Source of the DNA: Cellulomonadaceae bacterium
GTDB taxonomy: Bacteria; Actinomycetota; Actinomycetes; Actinomycetales; Cellulomonadaceae
Direction: 5' to 3'
Assembly: GCA_031282935.1 (NCBI GenBank)
Contig: JAITCS010000157.1
Location: 1-5,092, forward strand
Length of the DNA: 5,092 nucleotides
The notes beneath the pieces are model-generated. The model ran no database searches, was not told the origin of the DNA, and saw nothing but the letters and a program-made list of their open reading frames with translations. Position numbers and translations under genes: made by a program. Shown in pieces: positions 1 to 5,092 of this stretch (positions are counted from its first letter, which is position 1; each line of letters begins with the position of its first letter).

Positions 1-2
1 CC

Positions 3-494
3 CTAAATTTTAATTCCGGCAGCTCAAACCTCTGGATGGCCCATATTATGAACAACCAGCACCGAAATTGGGACGATTGTCGAGAATTCGGATTTTATGC
101 CGCTGGTGGAGGATCTAAATACAGTGACGCTGCAAAGAAGCTTGCCGTGGGCGATATAGTCGCCGTCAAGCTGGTGGGTACTAAGCGTAATGGTTATGTG
201 GGGGTGGGGCGAGTTATTTCGGCTGCGGTTCCATATCGAGATTTCCGAATTCATGGCAAGAAGCTTGAAGAATTTGACATCGAAGAGAGGGGAATTACGC
301 ACGACTCGAGTGACCTTGAGAAGTGCGAATACGTCGCAAAAATAGACTGGATAGATGCATATTCGAGCGATCATGCGAAATGGCGGAAAGGTCTTAAGGC
401 ATACGTATATCAAACTGTGGCGCCCCTCCAAGACGCTGAAACGATTGAATTCATTAATGACGAATTCGGCGTGAATCTCCCAACAAATCGTTGA
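3..494 (+). CDS. C-terminal part of an accessory protein resembling the C-terminal wing of PD-(D/E)XK nuclease-like proteins (5' end outside window)
   Basis: The reading frame is open to the left edge, so this is probably the 3' end of a longer gene. An ATG at 36 and another at 48 exist, but neither has a Shine-Dalgarno sequence, and the family resemblance seems to continue upstream of them. Visible motifs are HRNWDDCREFGF, AAGGGSKYS, a GDIVAVKL strand, GYVGVGRV, then DLEKCEYVAKIDWID and a closing FINDEFGV. From memory, this order (RxWEDARKYGF..SAGGG..YS..L..L.PGDRV....GYVGVG.V..., KCEYFVPVRWLD, ...FGV) is a conserved C-terminal module of nuclease-like proteins of about 300 residues or more. 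It looks like a PUA/EVE-like beta barrel that may bind nucleic acid or modified bases, but that role is inference. No nuclease active site is visible here; it would lie upstream. Base composition is low (27/60 GC at 61-120, 25/60 at 241-300), unlike the adjacent tkt, which suggests transfer. The last codons (NLPTNR and stop) overlap a transposase-like remnant on the other strand. Confidence 0.72.
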   Translation, partial: LNFNSGSSNLWMAHIMNNQHRNWDDCREFGFYAAGGGSKYSDAAKKLAVGDIVAVKLVGTKRNGYVGVGRVISAAVPYRDFRIHGKKLEEFDIEERGITHDSSDLEKCEYVAKIDWIDAYSSDHAKWRKGLKAYVYQTVAPLQDAETIEFINDEFGVNLPTNR

Positions 495-617
495 CGAACT
501 CCGACCCAAAGCCCTTGCGATCCCGGTCTTGGACACGCCAGCATCCACCAGCTTTTCGATTGGCGAATCTGGCAGACCCCGGAGGGAAATTGGGTAATTG
601 TCAACTACGTGAACCAA
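474..617 (-). pseudogene. Remnant of an IS30-like transposase (N-terminal helix-turn-helix only)
   Basis: Read on the minus strand from a TTG at 617, the frame encodes about 48 residues containing IEKLVDAGVSKTGIARALG, then RSSSTICWEI. This resembles the N-terminal HTH of IS30-family transposases, whose usual pattern is L..ER..I..L...G.S...IAR.LGRS.STIS.EI.RN. Homology appears to stop right after the EI motif. The frame stays open to about position 24, but that part is simply antisense to the accessory gene and shows no DDE catalytic domain. The fragment is therefore a truncated, non-functional piece of a protein that normally exceeds 300 residues. The frame is also open upstream of 617 but has no convincing start or ribosome binding site. 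A resolvase-type HTH_7 domain is an alternative, because GVSK..IAR.LG..RSTI also occurs there. The GRS.STI..EI ending favours IS30. I could not identify terminal inverted repeats. Confidence 0.5.
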
Positions 618-734
618 CGGTAAAATCTGGACTAACGATAAACGTTTAGCACAGGCGGCAGCAAATTTGGAAATAAATTGGCACTGATATTTTGCGACTT
701 TTACGAGAGGTGAGGTTTTGCTAGACGGAAAGCA
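618..734. other. AT-rich intergenic spacer with no recognisable gene
   Basis: This spacer lies between the transposase-like remnant and the terminator hairpin. It is AT-rich (22/60 GC at 661-720 by hand count). A 10-bp palindrome TAAACGTTTA lies at 639-648 but has no recognised partner or context. A purine-rich GAGAGGTGAGG at 705-715 resembles a ribosome binding site, but no open frame starts after it. I see no RNA gene, no promoter pair I trust and no insertion-sequence end. It may be decayed flanking DNA of the mobile element. Confidence 0.4.
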
Positions 735-774
735 AAAACCGCCTGAGCCGGGTTCTCCAGGCTCAGGCGGTTTT
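735..774. terminator. Bidirectional intrinsic terminator between tkt and the accessory region
   Basis: The left arm 735-749 (AAAACCGCCTGAGCC) pairs perfectly over 15 bp with the right arm 760-774, leaving a 10-base loop at 750-759. On the minus strand the GC-rich stem is followed by a run of five T (complement of 734-738), which gives a classic terminator 18 bases after the tkt stop codon. On the plus strand the stem is followed by TTTTCTATTTT, so it would also stop transcripts arriving from the accessory gene. This spacing and symmetry support tkt as the last gene of its transcript. Confidence 0.93.
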
Positions 775-791
775 CTATTTTGGACGATAAA

Positions 792-2909
792 TTAGGCCTT
801 TGCCGCCGCGATGGACTCTTTGGCTTTGGCGGCCACGTTTTCCGGGGTGAACCCGTACTTGGCGAACAGCACCTCAGCCGGGGCCGACTCGCCGAAGTGT
901 TCCAGCGATACCACGCGGCCGTCGCTGCCCACATACTCGTACCAACCCTGCGCAATCCCGGCCTCAACCGCGACGCGCGCCTTGACGGCCTTCGGCAACA
1001 CGGATTCCCGATATTCCGGGCTCTGGCGTGCGAACCACTCCAGGCAAGGCGCAGAAACCACGCGGGCCTTGATCCCCTCGGCTTTCAAGGATTCAGCGGC
1101 CTTGACTGCAAGCTGCACCTCAGAACCTGTGCCGATCAAAATGACGTCCGGCAAAGAACCGGCATCGGAATAATCAACCAAAGTGTAAGCACCCTTGAGC
1201 ACGCCCTCAGCGGAGGCGAAACCGGAGTCACCACCACGCGGGAACACGGGCAGGTTCTGCCGCGACAAAATGATCGCCGCCGGGTGCTTGGTATCCTCCA
1301 AGATACCCCGCCAAGCCTGCGCGGTCTCATTAGCATCGGCAGGGCGCACAATATCCAAACCAGGGATCGCGCGGTAAGCCCACAAGTGCTCCACCGGCTG
1401 GTGTGTCGGGCCGTCCTCGCCAAGACCGATCGAATCGTGCGTCCAAACGAAAATTGACGGCGCGCCCATCAACGCTGCCAACCGAACCGCGCCGCGCATG
1501 TAGTCTGCGAACTGGAAGAAAGTGCCACCGTAAGCGCGGGTCAAGCCGTTCAGAACGATACCGTTCAGGATGGCTCCCATGCCGTGCTCGCGAATACCGA
1601 AGTGCAAGGTGCGACCGTAAGGCCCACCCTTCCACTGCTCGGTCTGGTGGTCGAACGGAATGAACGAGTCCACACCCGCCATCGTGGTGTTGTTCGAGCC
1701 AGCGAGGTCAGCCGAACCGCCCCAGAGTTCCGGCAACACCGGCGCCAAAGCGGACAGCACATCACCACTGGCTACGCGCGTGGCAACGCCTTTCTCGGAA
1801 GCCTCCCAGGTGGGCAGCGCCGAGGTCCAACCGGCGGGCAGCTCATGGCTTTCCAGGCGCTTCAGCAGCGCGTTCTGCTCTGGGTGGGCAGCCGACCACT
1901 TGGCGAAAGCCGCTTCCCACTCGGCGCGCTCACCCTTTTGGCGCTCGCCAACCTGGCGGGTGTAGGCCAGCACATCGTCACCAATTTGGAAAGACTTCTC
2001 CGGGTCGAGCCCGAGCACCTTCTTGAGCGCGGCAACTTCATCCTTACCGAGCGCCGAACCGTGCACCGCATAAGTGTCCTGCTTAGTGGGCGCTGGCCAA
2101 CCGATAATAGTGCGCAAAGCAATAATAGAAGGCTTATCCGTAACCTTTTTTGCTTCCTCAAGAGCCTGGGCTAAAGCGGGCATATCCTCAGAATATTCTT
2201 TCCCACCATGCGTCCAATCAACACGCTGCACATGCCAGCCCATCGCCTCATACCGCTTTAGCACATCCTCTGAGAAAGAGATATTAGTGCGGCCCTCAAT
2301 CGAAATGTGGTTATCATCCCAAATTACGATCAAATTACCGAGTTCTTGATGTCCCGCGAGCGCGCCAGACTCAAAAGCGACGCCCTCTTGAATATCACCA
2401 TCACCGCAAAGCACATAAACATGATGATCGAATGGGGAGGTGCCAGCCGGAGCGTCCGGATCCAGCAGCCCCCGCTCACGCCGCGACGCCATTGCGAACC
2501 CGGTGGCGCTCGCCAAACCCTGCCCGAGCGGCCCAGTGGTGATCTCAACGCCCTTGGTGTGGCCCACCTCGGGGTGGCCGGGGGTCAAGGAACCCTCCTG
2601 GCGCAAAGCCTCGATGTCGGAAACCTCCAGCCCGTACCCGGCGAGCATCAGTTGCAGGTACAGCGTGAGCGAGGAGTGCCCGCAGCTCAAGATGAAACGG
2701 TCACGCCCAATCCAGTTCGGGTCGCTCGGATCGAGCCGCATCACCTTCTGGAACAGCAAATACGCCGCCGGAGCCAGCGAAATCGCGGTGCCAGGGTGCC
2801 CGTTACCGGCCTTCTCAACGGCGTCAGCGGCCATCGCCTTGATAGCAGTGACGGCCTTTTGATCCTCGGCAGTCCAATTCAGTGGGGTGACGGCGGGGTC
2901 GAAACTCAC
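792..2909 (-). CDS. tkt: Transketolase, thiamine-diphosphate dependent, complete (705 aa)
   Basis: This cytosolic enzyme of the non-oxidative pentose phosphate pathway moves two-carbon ketol units between sugar phosphates, for example xylulose-5-P plus ribose-5-P to sedoheptulose-7-P plus glyceraldehyde-3-P. The N-terminal thiamine-diphosphate domain shows GNGHPG (35-40, His38), CGHSS (His78), GHPE (His112), GPLGQG (126-131) and the ThDP/metal motif GDGDIQEG (169-176) with Asn200. His283 follows in AVHGSALG. The pyrimidine-binding domain carries catalytic Glu441 in GIREHGM, then THDSIGLGEDGPTHQP (490-505) with His491, Asp499 and His503. Substrate phosphate contacts match Arg378, Ser405 and Arg550 (LSRQNLP). 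The C-terminal domain is complete and the length is normal for actinobacteria. All residues expected from E. coli TktA are present, so the enzyme should be active. The start is GTG at 2907-2909, preceded by GAGGA four bases away; the next in-frame Met (26) would remove conserved sequence. The gene is divergent from xerD and ends at a hairpin terminator. Confidence 0.97.
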   Translation of the reverse strand: MSFDPAVTPLNWTAEDQKAVTAIKAMAADAVEKAGNGHPGTAISLAPAAYLLFQKVMRLDPSDPNWIGRDRFILSCGHSSLTLYLQLMLAGYGLEVSDIEALRQEGSLTPGHPEVGHTKGVEITTGPLGQGLASATGFAMASRRERGLLDPDAPAGTSPFDHHVYVLCGDGDIQEGVAFESGALAGHQELGNLIVIWDDNHISIEGRTNISFSEDVLKRYEAMGWHVQRVDWTHGGKEYSEDMPALAQALEEAKKVTDKPSIIALRTIIGWPAPTKQDTYAVHGSALGKDEVAALKKVLGLDPEKSFQIGDDVLAYTRQVGERQKGERAEWEAAFAKWSAAHPEQNALLKRLESHELPAGWTSALPTWEASEKGVATRVASGDVLSALAPVLPELWGGSADLAGSNNTTMAGVDSFIPFDHQTEQWKGGPYGRTLHFGIREHGMGAILNGIVLNGLTRAYGGTFFQFADYMRGAVRLAALMGAPSIFVWTHDSIGLGEDGPTHQPVEHLWAYRAIPGLDIVRPADANETAQAWRGILEDTKHPAAIILSRQNLPVFPRGGDSGFASAEGVLKGAYTLVDYSDAGSLPDVILIGTGSEVQLAVKAAESLKAEGIKARVVSAPCLEWFARQSPEYRESVLPKAVKARVAVEAGIAQGWYEYVGSDGRVVSLEHFGESAPAEVLFAKYGFTPENVAAKAKESIAAAKA

Positions 2910-2913
2910 AGTG

Positions 2914-2918
2914 TCCTC
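2914..2918 (-). promoter_or_regulatory. Ribosome binding site of tkt (GAGGA)
   Basis: On the minus strand the sequence TTGAGGACACT directly precedes the GTG start of tkt. GAGGA is complementary to the 16S rRNA tail and lies four bases from the start codon, a little close but usable. It supports GTG 2909 as the start and shows that tkt has a leader, unlike xerD and the ParA gene in this window. Confidence 0.65.
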
Positions 2919-2957
2919 AATTCGGGTTTAGTTTTTGGCATAAGTATCCGATTCGTT

Positions 2958-2985
2958 ACCCTAGTCGGTGTGGCCAATTTTGCAA
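2958..2985 (-). promoter_or_regulatory. Possible tkt promoter
   Basis: On the minus strand, TTGCAA (2985-2980; four of six matches to TTGACA) is followed after 16 bases by TAGGGT (2963-2958). The latter fits the TAnnnT form common for actinobacterial housekeeping -10 boxes. Transcription would then start near 2951 and give a leader of about 40 bases containing the GAGGA site. The match is weak and is offered only as the best candidate in the 122-bp divergent gap. Confidence 0.3.
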
Positions 2986-3019
2986 CGTAAATGTCACCGA
3001 GATTTGGTTGTTGTGGTCA

Positions 3020-3031
3020 TATAATCGAGCT
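3020..3031 (+). promoter_or_regulatory. xerD -10 box with leaderless start
   Basis: A perfect TATAAT lies at 3020-3025, followed by six bases (CGAGCT) and then the ATG at 3032. Bacterial transcription normally begins about seven bases after the -10 hexamer, so the first transcribed base should be the A of the ATG, giving a leaderless mRNA. No Shine-Dalgarno sequence precedes the ATG, which agrees. No good -35 box is seen at 16-18 bases spacing. Leaderless genes are common in actinobacteria. Confidence 0.75.
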
Positions 3032-4042
3032 ATGAGGCGTAAGGCCGCATCGGCTGCGCGGGGGGCTGGCGGGCTGTCGCCCGAGTTTCGGGAGGAGGTC
3101 GGGGCTGGCCTTGCGGGCGGTTTGAGCTCCTATTTGAGCCATTTGACCTCGGAACGGGGGTTATCGGGAAACACTTTGGCGGCGTATCGGCGAGATTTGC
3201 AGCGGTATTGCGTTTGGCTGGCGAGCCAGGGCTTGTCCGGTTTGGTTGATGTTTCTGCGTCTGACATTCGCTCGTATTTAGCTTTGGTGCGCCAGGGGTT
3301 GGACGGGGGGAGGGCATTGGCGCCGGCCTCAGTGGCGCGAATGTTGGCATCGGTGCGCGGTTTTCATAAGTTCGCTGCGACCGAGGTGGAGTTTCCCGAT
3401 ATTGACCCCGCTGCCAACATTAAAGCGCCTTCGTTGTCAAAAAGACTCCCTCACGCCTTGTCCATTGACGCGGTGCGCCGCTTGCTTGAAGCAGCCTGGA
3501 CGGGGGATAACCCGGTGGCGTTGCGCGACAAAGCACTATTGGAATTGTTGTATGCCACGGGCGCGCGGGTCAGTGAGGTGACGGCGTTGGATACTGACGC
3601 TTTTCCGCCCGACCACGATAAAGGTGATGTTTTGCTGATCAACGTAATCGGGAAAGGGAATAAAGAAAGACTTGTGCCAGTGGGCTCTTACGCTTACGAA
3701 GCGGTTTATGATTATCTGGTGCGCAGCCGACCTGTTTTTTTACAAAACGCTAAGACCAATACTCATGCGCTATTTCTGAACACTAGGGGGCAACGGTTGT
3801 CGCGCCAATCTGTTTGGGAAATTATCCAAAACGCTGCCGCGCGGGCGGAATTATCCGAACACATTTCCCCGCACACTTTGCGGCACTCGTTTGCGACGCA
3901 TTTGCTCAGCGGCGGGGCTGATGTGCGCACGGTGCAAGAGCTTTTGGGGCACGCCTCAGTGACCACCACGCAGATATATACGATGGTTACGCGGGATACG
4001 CTGCGCGAGGTTTATGCTTCCTCGCACCCGCGCGCTTTGTGA
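3032..4042 (+). CDS. xerD: Tyrosine recombinase XerD (336 aa)
   Basis: This is a site-specific tyrosine recombinase which, with a XerC partner, resolves chromosome dimers at dif near the replication terminus at cell division. The N-terminal SAM-like DNA-binding domain spans about residues 28-120 (YLSHLTSERGLS, NTLAAYRRDL, VRGFHKFA). The catalytic domain follows, with all six expected residues: Arg179 (ATGARVSE), Lys208 (GKGNKERLVPVG), His281 and Arg284 (SPHTLRHSFATHLL), His307 (LLGHAS) and nucleophile Tyr316 (TTTQIYT). The end, LREVYASSHPRAL, is typical of actinobacterial XerD rather than phage integrases. At 336 residues it is about 30-40 longer than E. coli XerD because of a low-complexity, Ala/Gly/Arg-rich N-terminal tail of about 27 residues. 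ATG 3032 is chosen because of the TATAAT box just upstream; a TTG at 3008 would add eight residues but lies upstream of that -10 box. XerC is a less likely alternative. The gene is divergent from tkt and followed by a ParA gene. Confidence 0.93.
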   Translation: MRRKAASAARGAGGLSPEFREEVGAGLAGGLSSYLSHLTSERGLSGNTLAAYRRDLQRYCVWLASQGLSGLVDVSASDIRSYLALVRQGLDGGRALAPASVARMLASVRGFHKFAATEVEFPDIDPAANIKAPSLSKRLPHALSIDAVRRLLEAAWTGDNPVALRDKALLELLYATGARVSEVTALDTDAFPPDHDKGDVLLINVIGKGNKERLVPVGSYAYEAVYDYLVRSRPVFLQNAKTNTHALFLNTRGQRLSRQSVWEIIQNAAARAELSEHISPHTLRHSFATHLLSGGADVRTVQELLGHASVTTTQIYTMVTRDTLREVYASSHPRAL

Positions 4043-4051
4043 CGCTGTGCT

Positions 4052-4093
4052 CTTTTTGACGCCTGTACGGGTTGGACGCTGGGGCTTTTTGAC
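4052..4093 (+). repeat. Pair of CTTTTTGAC direct repeats downstream of xerD
   Basis: The nine-base word CTTTTTGAC occurs at 4052-4060 and again at 4085-4093, 33 bases apart (start to start), just after the xerD stop. Each ends in a TTGAC element, and the second extends to TTGACA (4089-4094), a perfect -35 hexamer. No -10 box lies at the right distance, so a promoter is not supported. No hairpin precedes the T tracts, so they are not clear terminators. Confidence 0.3.
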
Positions 4094-4181
4094 ACCGCGT
4101 GATTTTGGGTCGGAGCCGTTGGCGGGGTTGGCGCGAACTTTGCCCGATGAAACCCGATTTTCGGCAACTCGGCGCGGCAAC

Positions 4182-4199
4182 CTGTGTTGCGAATCACAG
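4182..4199. promoter_or_regulatory. Short inverted repeat CTGTG-N8-CACAG upstream of the ParA gene
   Basis: CTGTG (4182-4186) and CACAG (4195-4199) form a five-base dyad with an eight-base gap. It covers the place where a -35 box for the TATTTT element would be. Its location would suit an operator, but five-base dyads also occur by chance and no regulator is known from this window. Confidence 0.2.
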
Positions 4200-4204
4200 C
4201 GGTG

Positions 4205-4216
4205 TATTTTGGCCTT
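4205..4216 (+). promoter_or_regulatory. -10 box with leaderless start for the ParA gene
   Basis: TATTTT (4205-4210; four of six matches to TATAAT, with the key TA at the start and final T) is followed by six bases and then the GTG at 4217. The spacing equals that at xerD, so the transcript should begin at or next to the G of the start codon. There is no Shine-Dalgarno sequence upstream. A classic -35 box is not seen; TTGCGA at 4187-4192 is too close. Confidence 0.55.
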
Positions 4217-5092
4217 GTGAGTGAAGCAGCCATAGATTACCTGCTATCCGATCCAGTGCCGGTGGAAACCGGGTATCTGCAAGCGGTTCCAGAAGCGGCC
4301 CCCGGTGGGATTGTTGATATTGTTGGGCGGCCCATGCCCGTGTTTAAGAAGCCGCCGCGCCTGGATTCCCACGGCCCGGCCCGGGTCATTGCAGTGTGTA
4401 ATCAAAAGGGCGGGGTTGGGAAAACGACCTCCACAATCAACTTGGGCGCCGCGCTGGCCGAATATGGACGCCGCGTGTTGGTGGTTGACTTCGACCCCCA
4501 GGGTGGTGCTTCAGTTGGTTTGGGGGTGGGACCCAACAAGCAGAACTTGAGCGTCTATGAGTTGTTGATGGATCGCAAGGTGGCCATCGAGGATGTTATT
4601 GTGCCCACCACTGTGCCGAACCTCCATTTAGTGCCCGCGAACATTGACCTGTCCGCTGCTGAGGTGCAACTGGTCGGCGAAGTGGCGCGCGAATCCATTC
4701 TGGCTCGAACCCTGCGAACGGCTCTTAACTTTTACGATGTGGTGCTGATTGACTGCCAGCCTTCTTTGGGGCTGCTCACTGTGAATGCTTTGACCGCCGC
4801 GCAAGGCGTACTGATTCCGCTCGAATGTGAGTTCCTTGCTTTACGTGGTGTTGCCTTGCTGAAGGACACGATTGAGAAGGTTGCAGAGCGCCTGAACCCC
4901 CACCTGCAAATTGATGGTGTTTTGCCCACCATGTTTGATGCGCGCACCCTACATTCGCGTGAGGTGGTCAATCGAGTTCACGAGGCATTCGGCGACAACC
5001 TTTTACACACTGTAATAGGCCGCACCGTCAAGTTCCCAGACGCCACTGTGGCCGCGAAACCCATCACTGTTTTCGCGCCCAACCATCCCGGC
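4217..5092 (+). CDS. ParA/Soj-family ATPase of the xerD-parA-scpAB type (3' end outside window)
   Basis: This is a ParA-type deviant Walker ATPase. Such proteins bind DNA as ATP dimers and position chromosomes, plasmids or protein clusters. The frame gives 292 residues and is still open at the window edge. The deviant Walker A motif KGGVGKTT is at 64-71 with signature Lys64 and Lys69. Walker A' DFDPQG is at 91-96, and Walker B VVLIDCQPSLG is at 175-185. The following LTVNALTAAQGVLIPLECEF and the late GRTVKFPDATVAAKPI are typical of the family. About 55 residues precede the ATPase core, more than the roughly ten of classical Soj/ParA, with Pro-rich stretches. Given its place after xerD, it is probably the ParA-like protein that precedes scpA and scpB in many actinobacteria, rather than the oriC-linked ParA of the parABS system. 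No parB and no parS site (TGTTTCACGTGAAACA) is seen here. The GTG at 4217 is chosen because the N-terminal segment is in frame and a -10 box lies six bases before it. An ATG at 4334 (residue 40) would also leave the ATPase core whole, so the start is moderately certain. Confidence 0.92.
   Translation, partial: MSEAAIDYLLSDPVPVETGYLQAVPEAAPGGIVDIVGRPMPVFKKPPRLDSHGPARVIAVCNQKGGVGKTTSTINLGAALAEYGRRVLVVDFDPQGGASVGLGVGPNKQNLSVYELLMDRKVAIEDVIVPTTVPNLHLVPANIDLSAAEVQLVGEVARESILARTLRTALNFYDVVLIDCQPSLGLLTVNALTAAQGVLIPLECEFLALRGVALLKDTIEKVAERLNPHLQIDGVLPTMFDARTLHSREVVNRVHEAFGDNLLHTVIGRTVKFPDATVAAKPITVFAPNHPG

Noticed and set aside
24..473. Minus-strand frame continuing from the transposase-like remnant
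   Set aside because: Beyond the HTH it shows no transposase DDE motifs and lies antisense to the accessory gene with family-like motifs, so it is treated as a shadow.
639..648. TAAACGTTTA perfect palindrome
   Set aside because: A ten-base palindrome in AT-rich DNA is expected by chance often enough. There is no second copy and no promoter nearby.
601..660. Possible dif site or parS site near xerD/parA genes
   Set aside because: I looked for an actinobacterial dif-like 28-mer and for the parS 16-mer through the window. ACGTGAAC at 606-613 and ACGATAAACG at 635-644 share only short pieces with them.
780..1457. Plus-strand open frame of 225 codons opposite tkt
   Set aside because: It is antisense to conserved transketolase sequence, has an Arg-rich composition typical of a GC-rich shadow frame, and begins inside the tkt terminator region.
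1584..2990. Plus-strand open frames at 1584-2174 and 2307-2990 opposite tkt
   Set aside because: No recognisable domains or ribosome binding sites were seen. They mirror the codon structure of tkt on the other strand.
3091..3100. GGAGGAGGTC, a strong Shine-Dalgarno-like sequence inside xerD
   Set aside because: No in-frame start codon lies at a suitable distance after it. The in-frame TTG at 3122 is too far.
4305..4550. Plus-strand frame of 81 codons near the ParA start
   Set aside because: It lies out of frame with the ParA Walker motifs and overlaps them. It is a shadow of the real gene that starts at 4217.
1..5092. CRISPR arrays, tRNA, rRNA or riboswitch
   Set aside because: No regularly spaced repeats, cloverleaf or conserved aptamer pattern was seen on either strand.

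Overview
The window looks like an actinobacterial chromosome of moderately high GC, probably Actinomycetales and possibly near Actinomycetaceae. The evidence is an actinobacterial-type transketolase, a XerD-type recombinase followed by a ParA-family ATPase (an order known from actinobacterial xerD-parA-scpA-scpB loci), GTG starts, and two genes whose -10 boxes sit exactly where leaderless transcripts would need them. Species-level placement is not possible from this sequence.

Layout. (1) Positions 1-494 (+) hold the 3' part of an accessory gene. It is AT-rich compared with what follows and is open to the left edge. It matches the C-terminal wing I associate with PD-(D/E)XK nuclease-like proteins. 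(2) Positions 474-617 (-) hold a short remnant resembling the N-terminal helix-turn-helix of an IS30-type transposase. Its distal end overlaps the last six codons and stop of the accessory gene. (3) Positions 618-734 are AT-rich spacer with no recognisable gene. (4) Positions 735-774 form a 15-bp perfect-stem hairpin with T/A tracts on both sides, a bidirectional terminator between the accessory gene and the convergent transketolase gene. (5) Positions 792-2909 (-) are a complete, intact tkt. (6) Positions 2910-3031 are a divergent promoter region. (7) Positions 3032-4042 (+) are a complete xerD with a perfect TATAAT six bases before its ATG. (8) Positions 4043-4216 are an intergenic gap with a TATTTT box six bases before the next start. 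(9) From 4217 (+) to the window end runs a ParA-family ATPase gene, truncated by the window.

How the genes relate. tkt is central carbon metabolism and appears to be a stand-alone unit with its own terminator. xerD and parA are chromosome-maintenance genes: dimer resolution at dif, and a ParA-like ATPase that in related genomes precedes the scpA/scpB condensin subunits. The left 700 bases look like a decayed accessory insertion placed against the end of tkt. I did not find a complete new system here. The most notable points are the matching leaderless start architecture of xerD and parA, and the accessory-gene/transposase-remnant junction.
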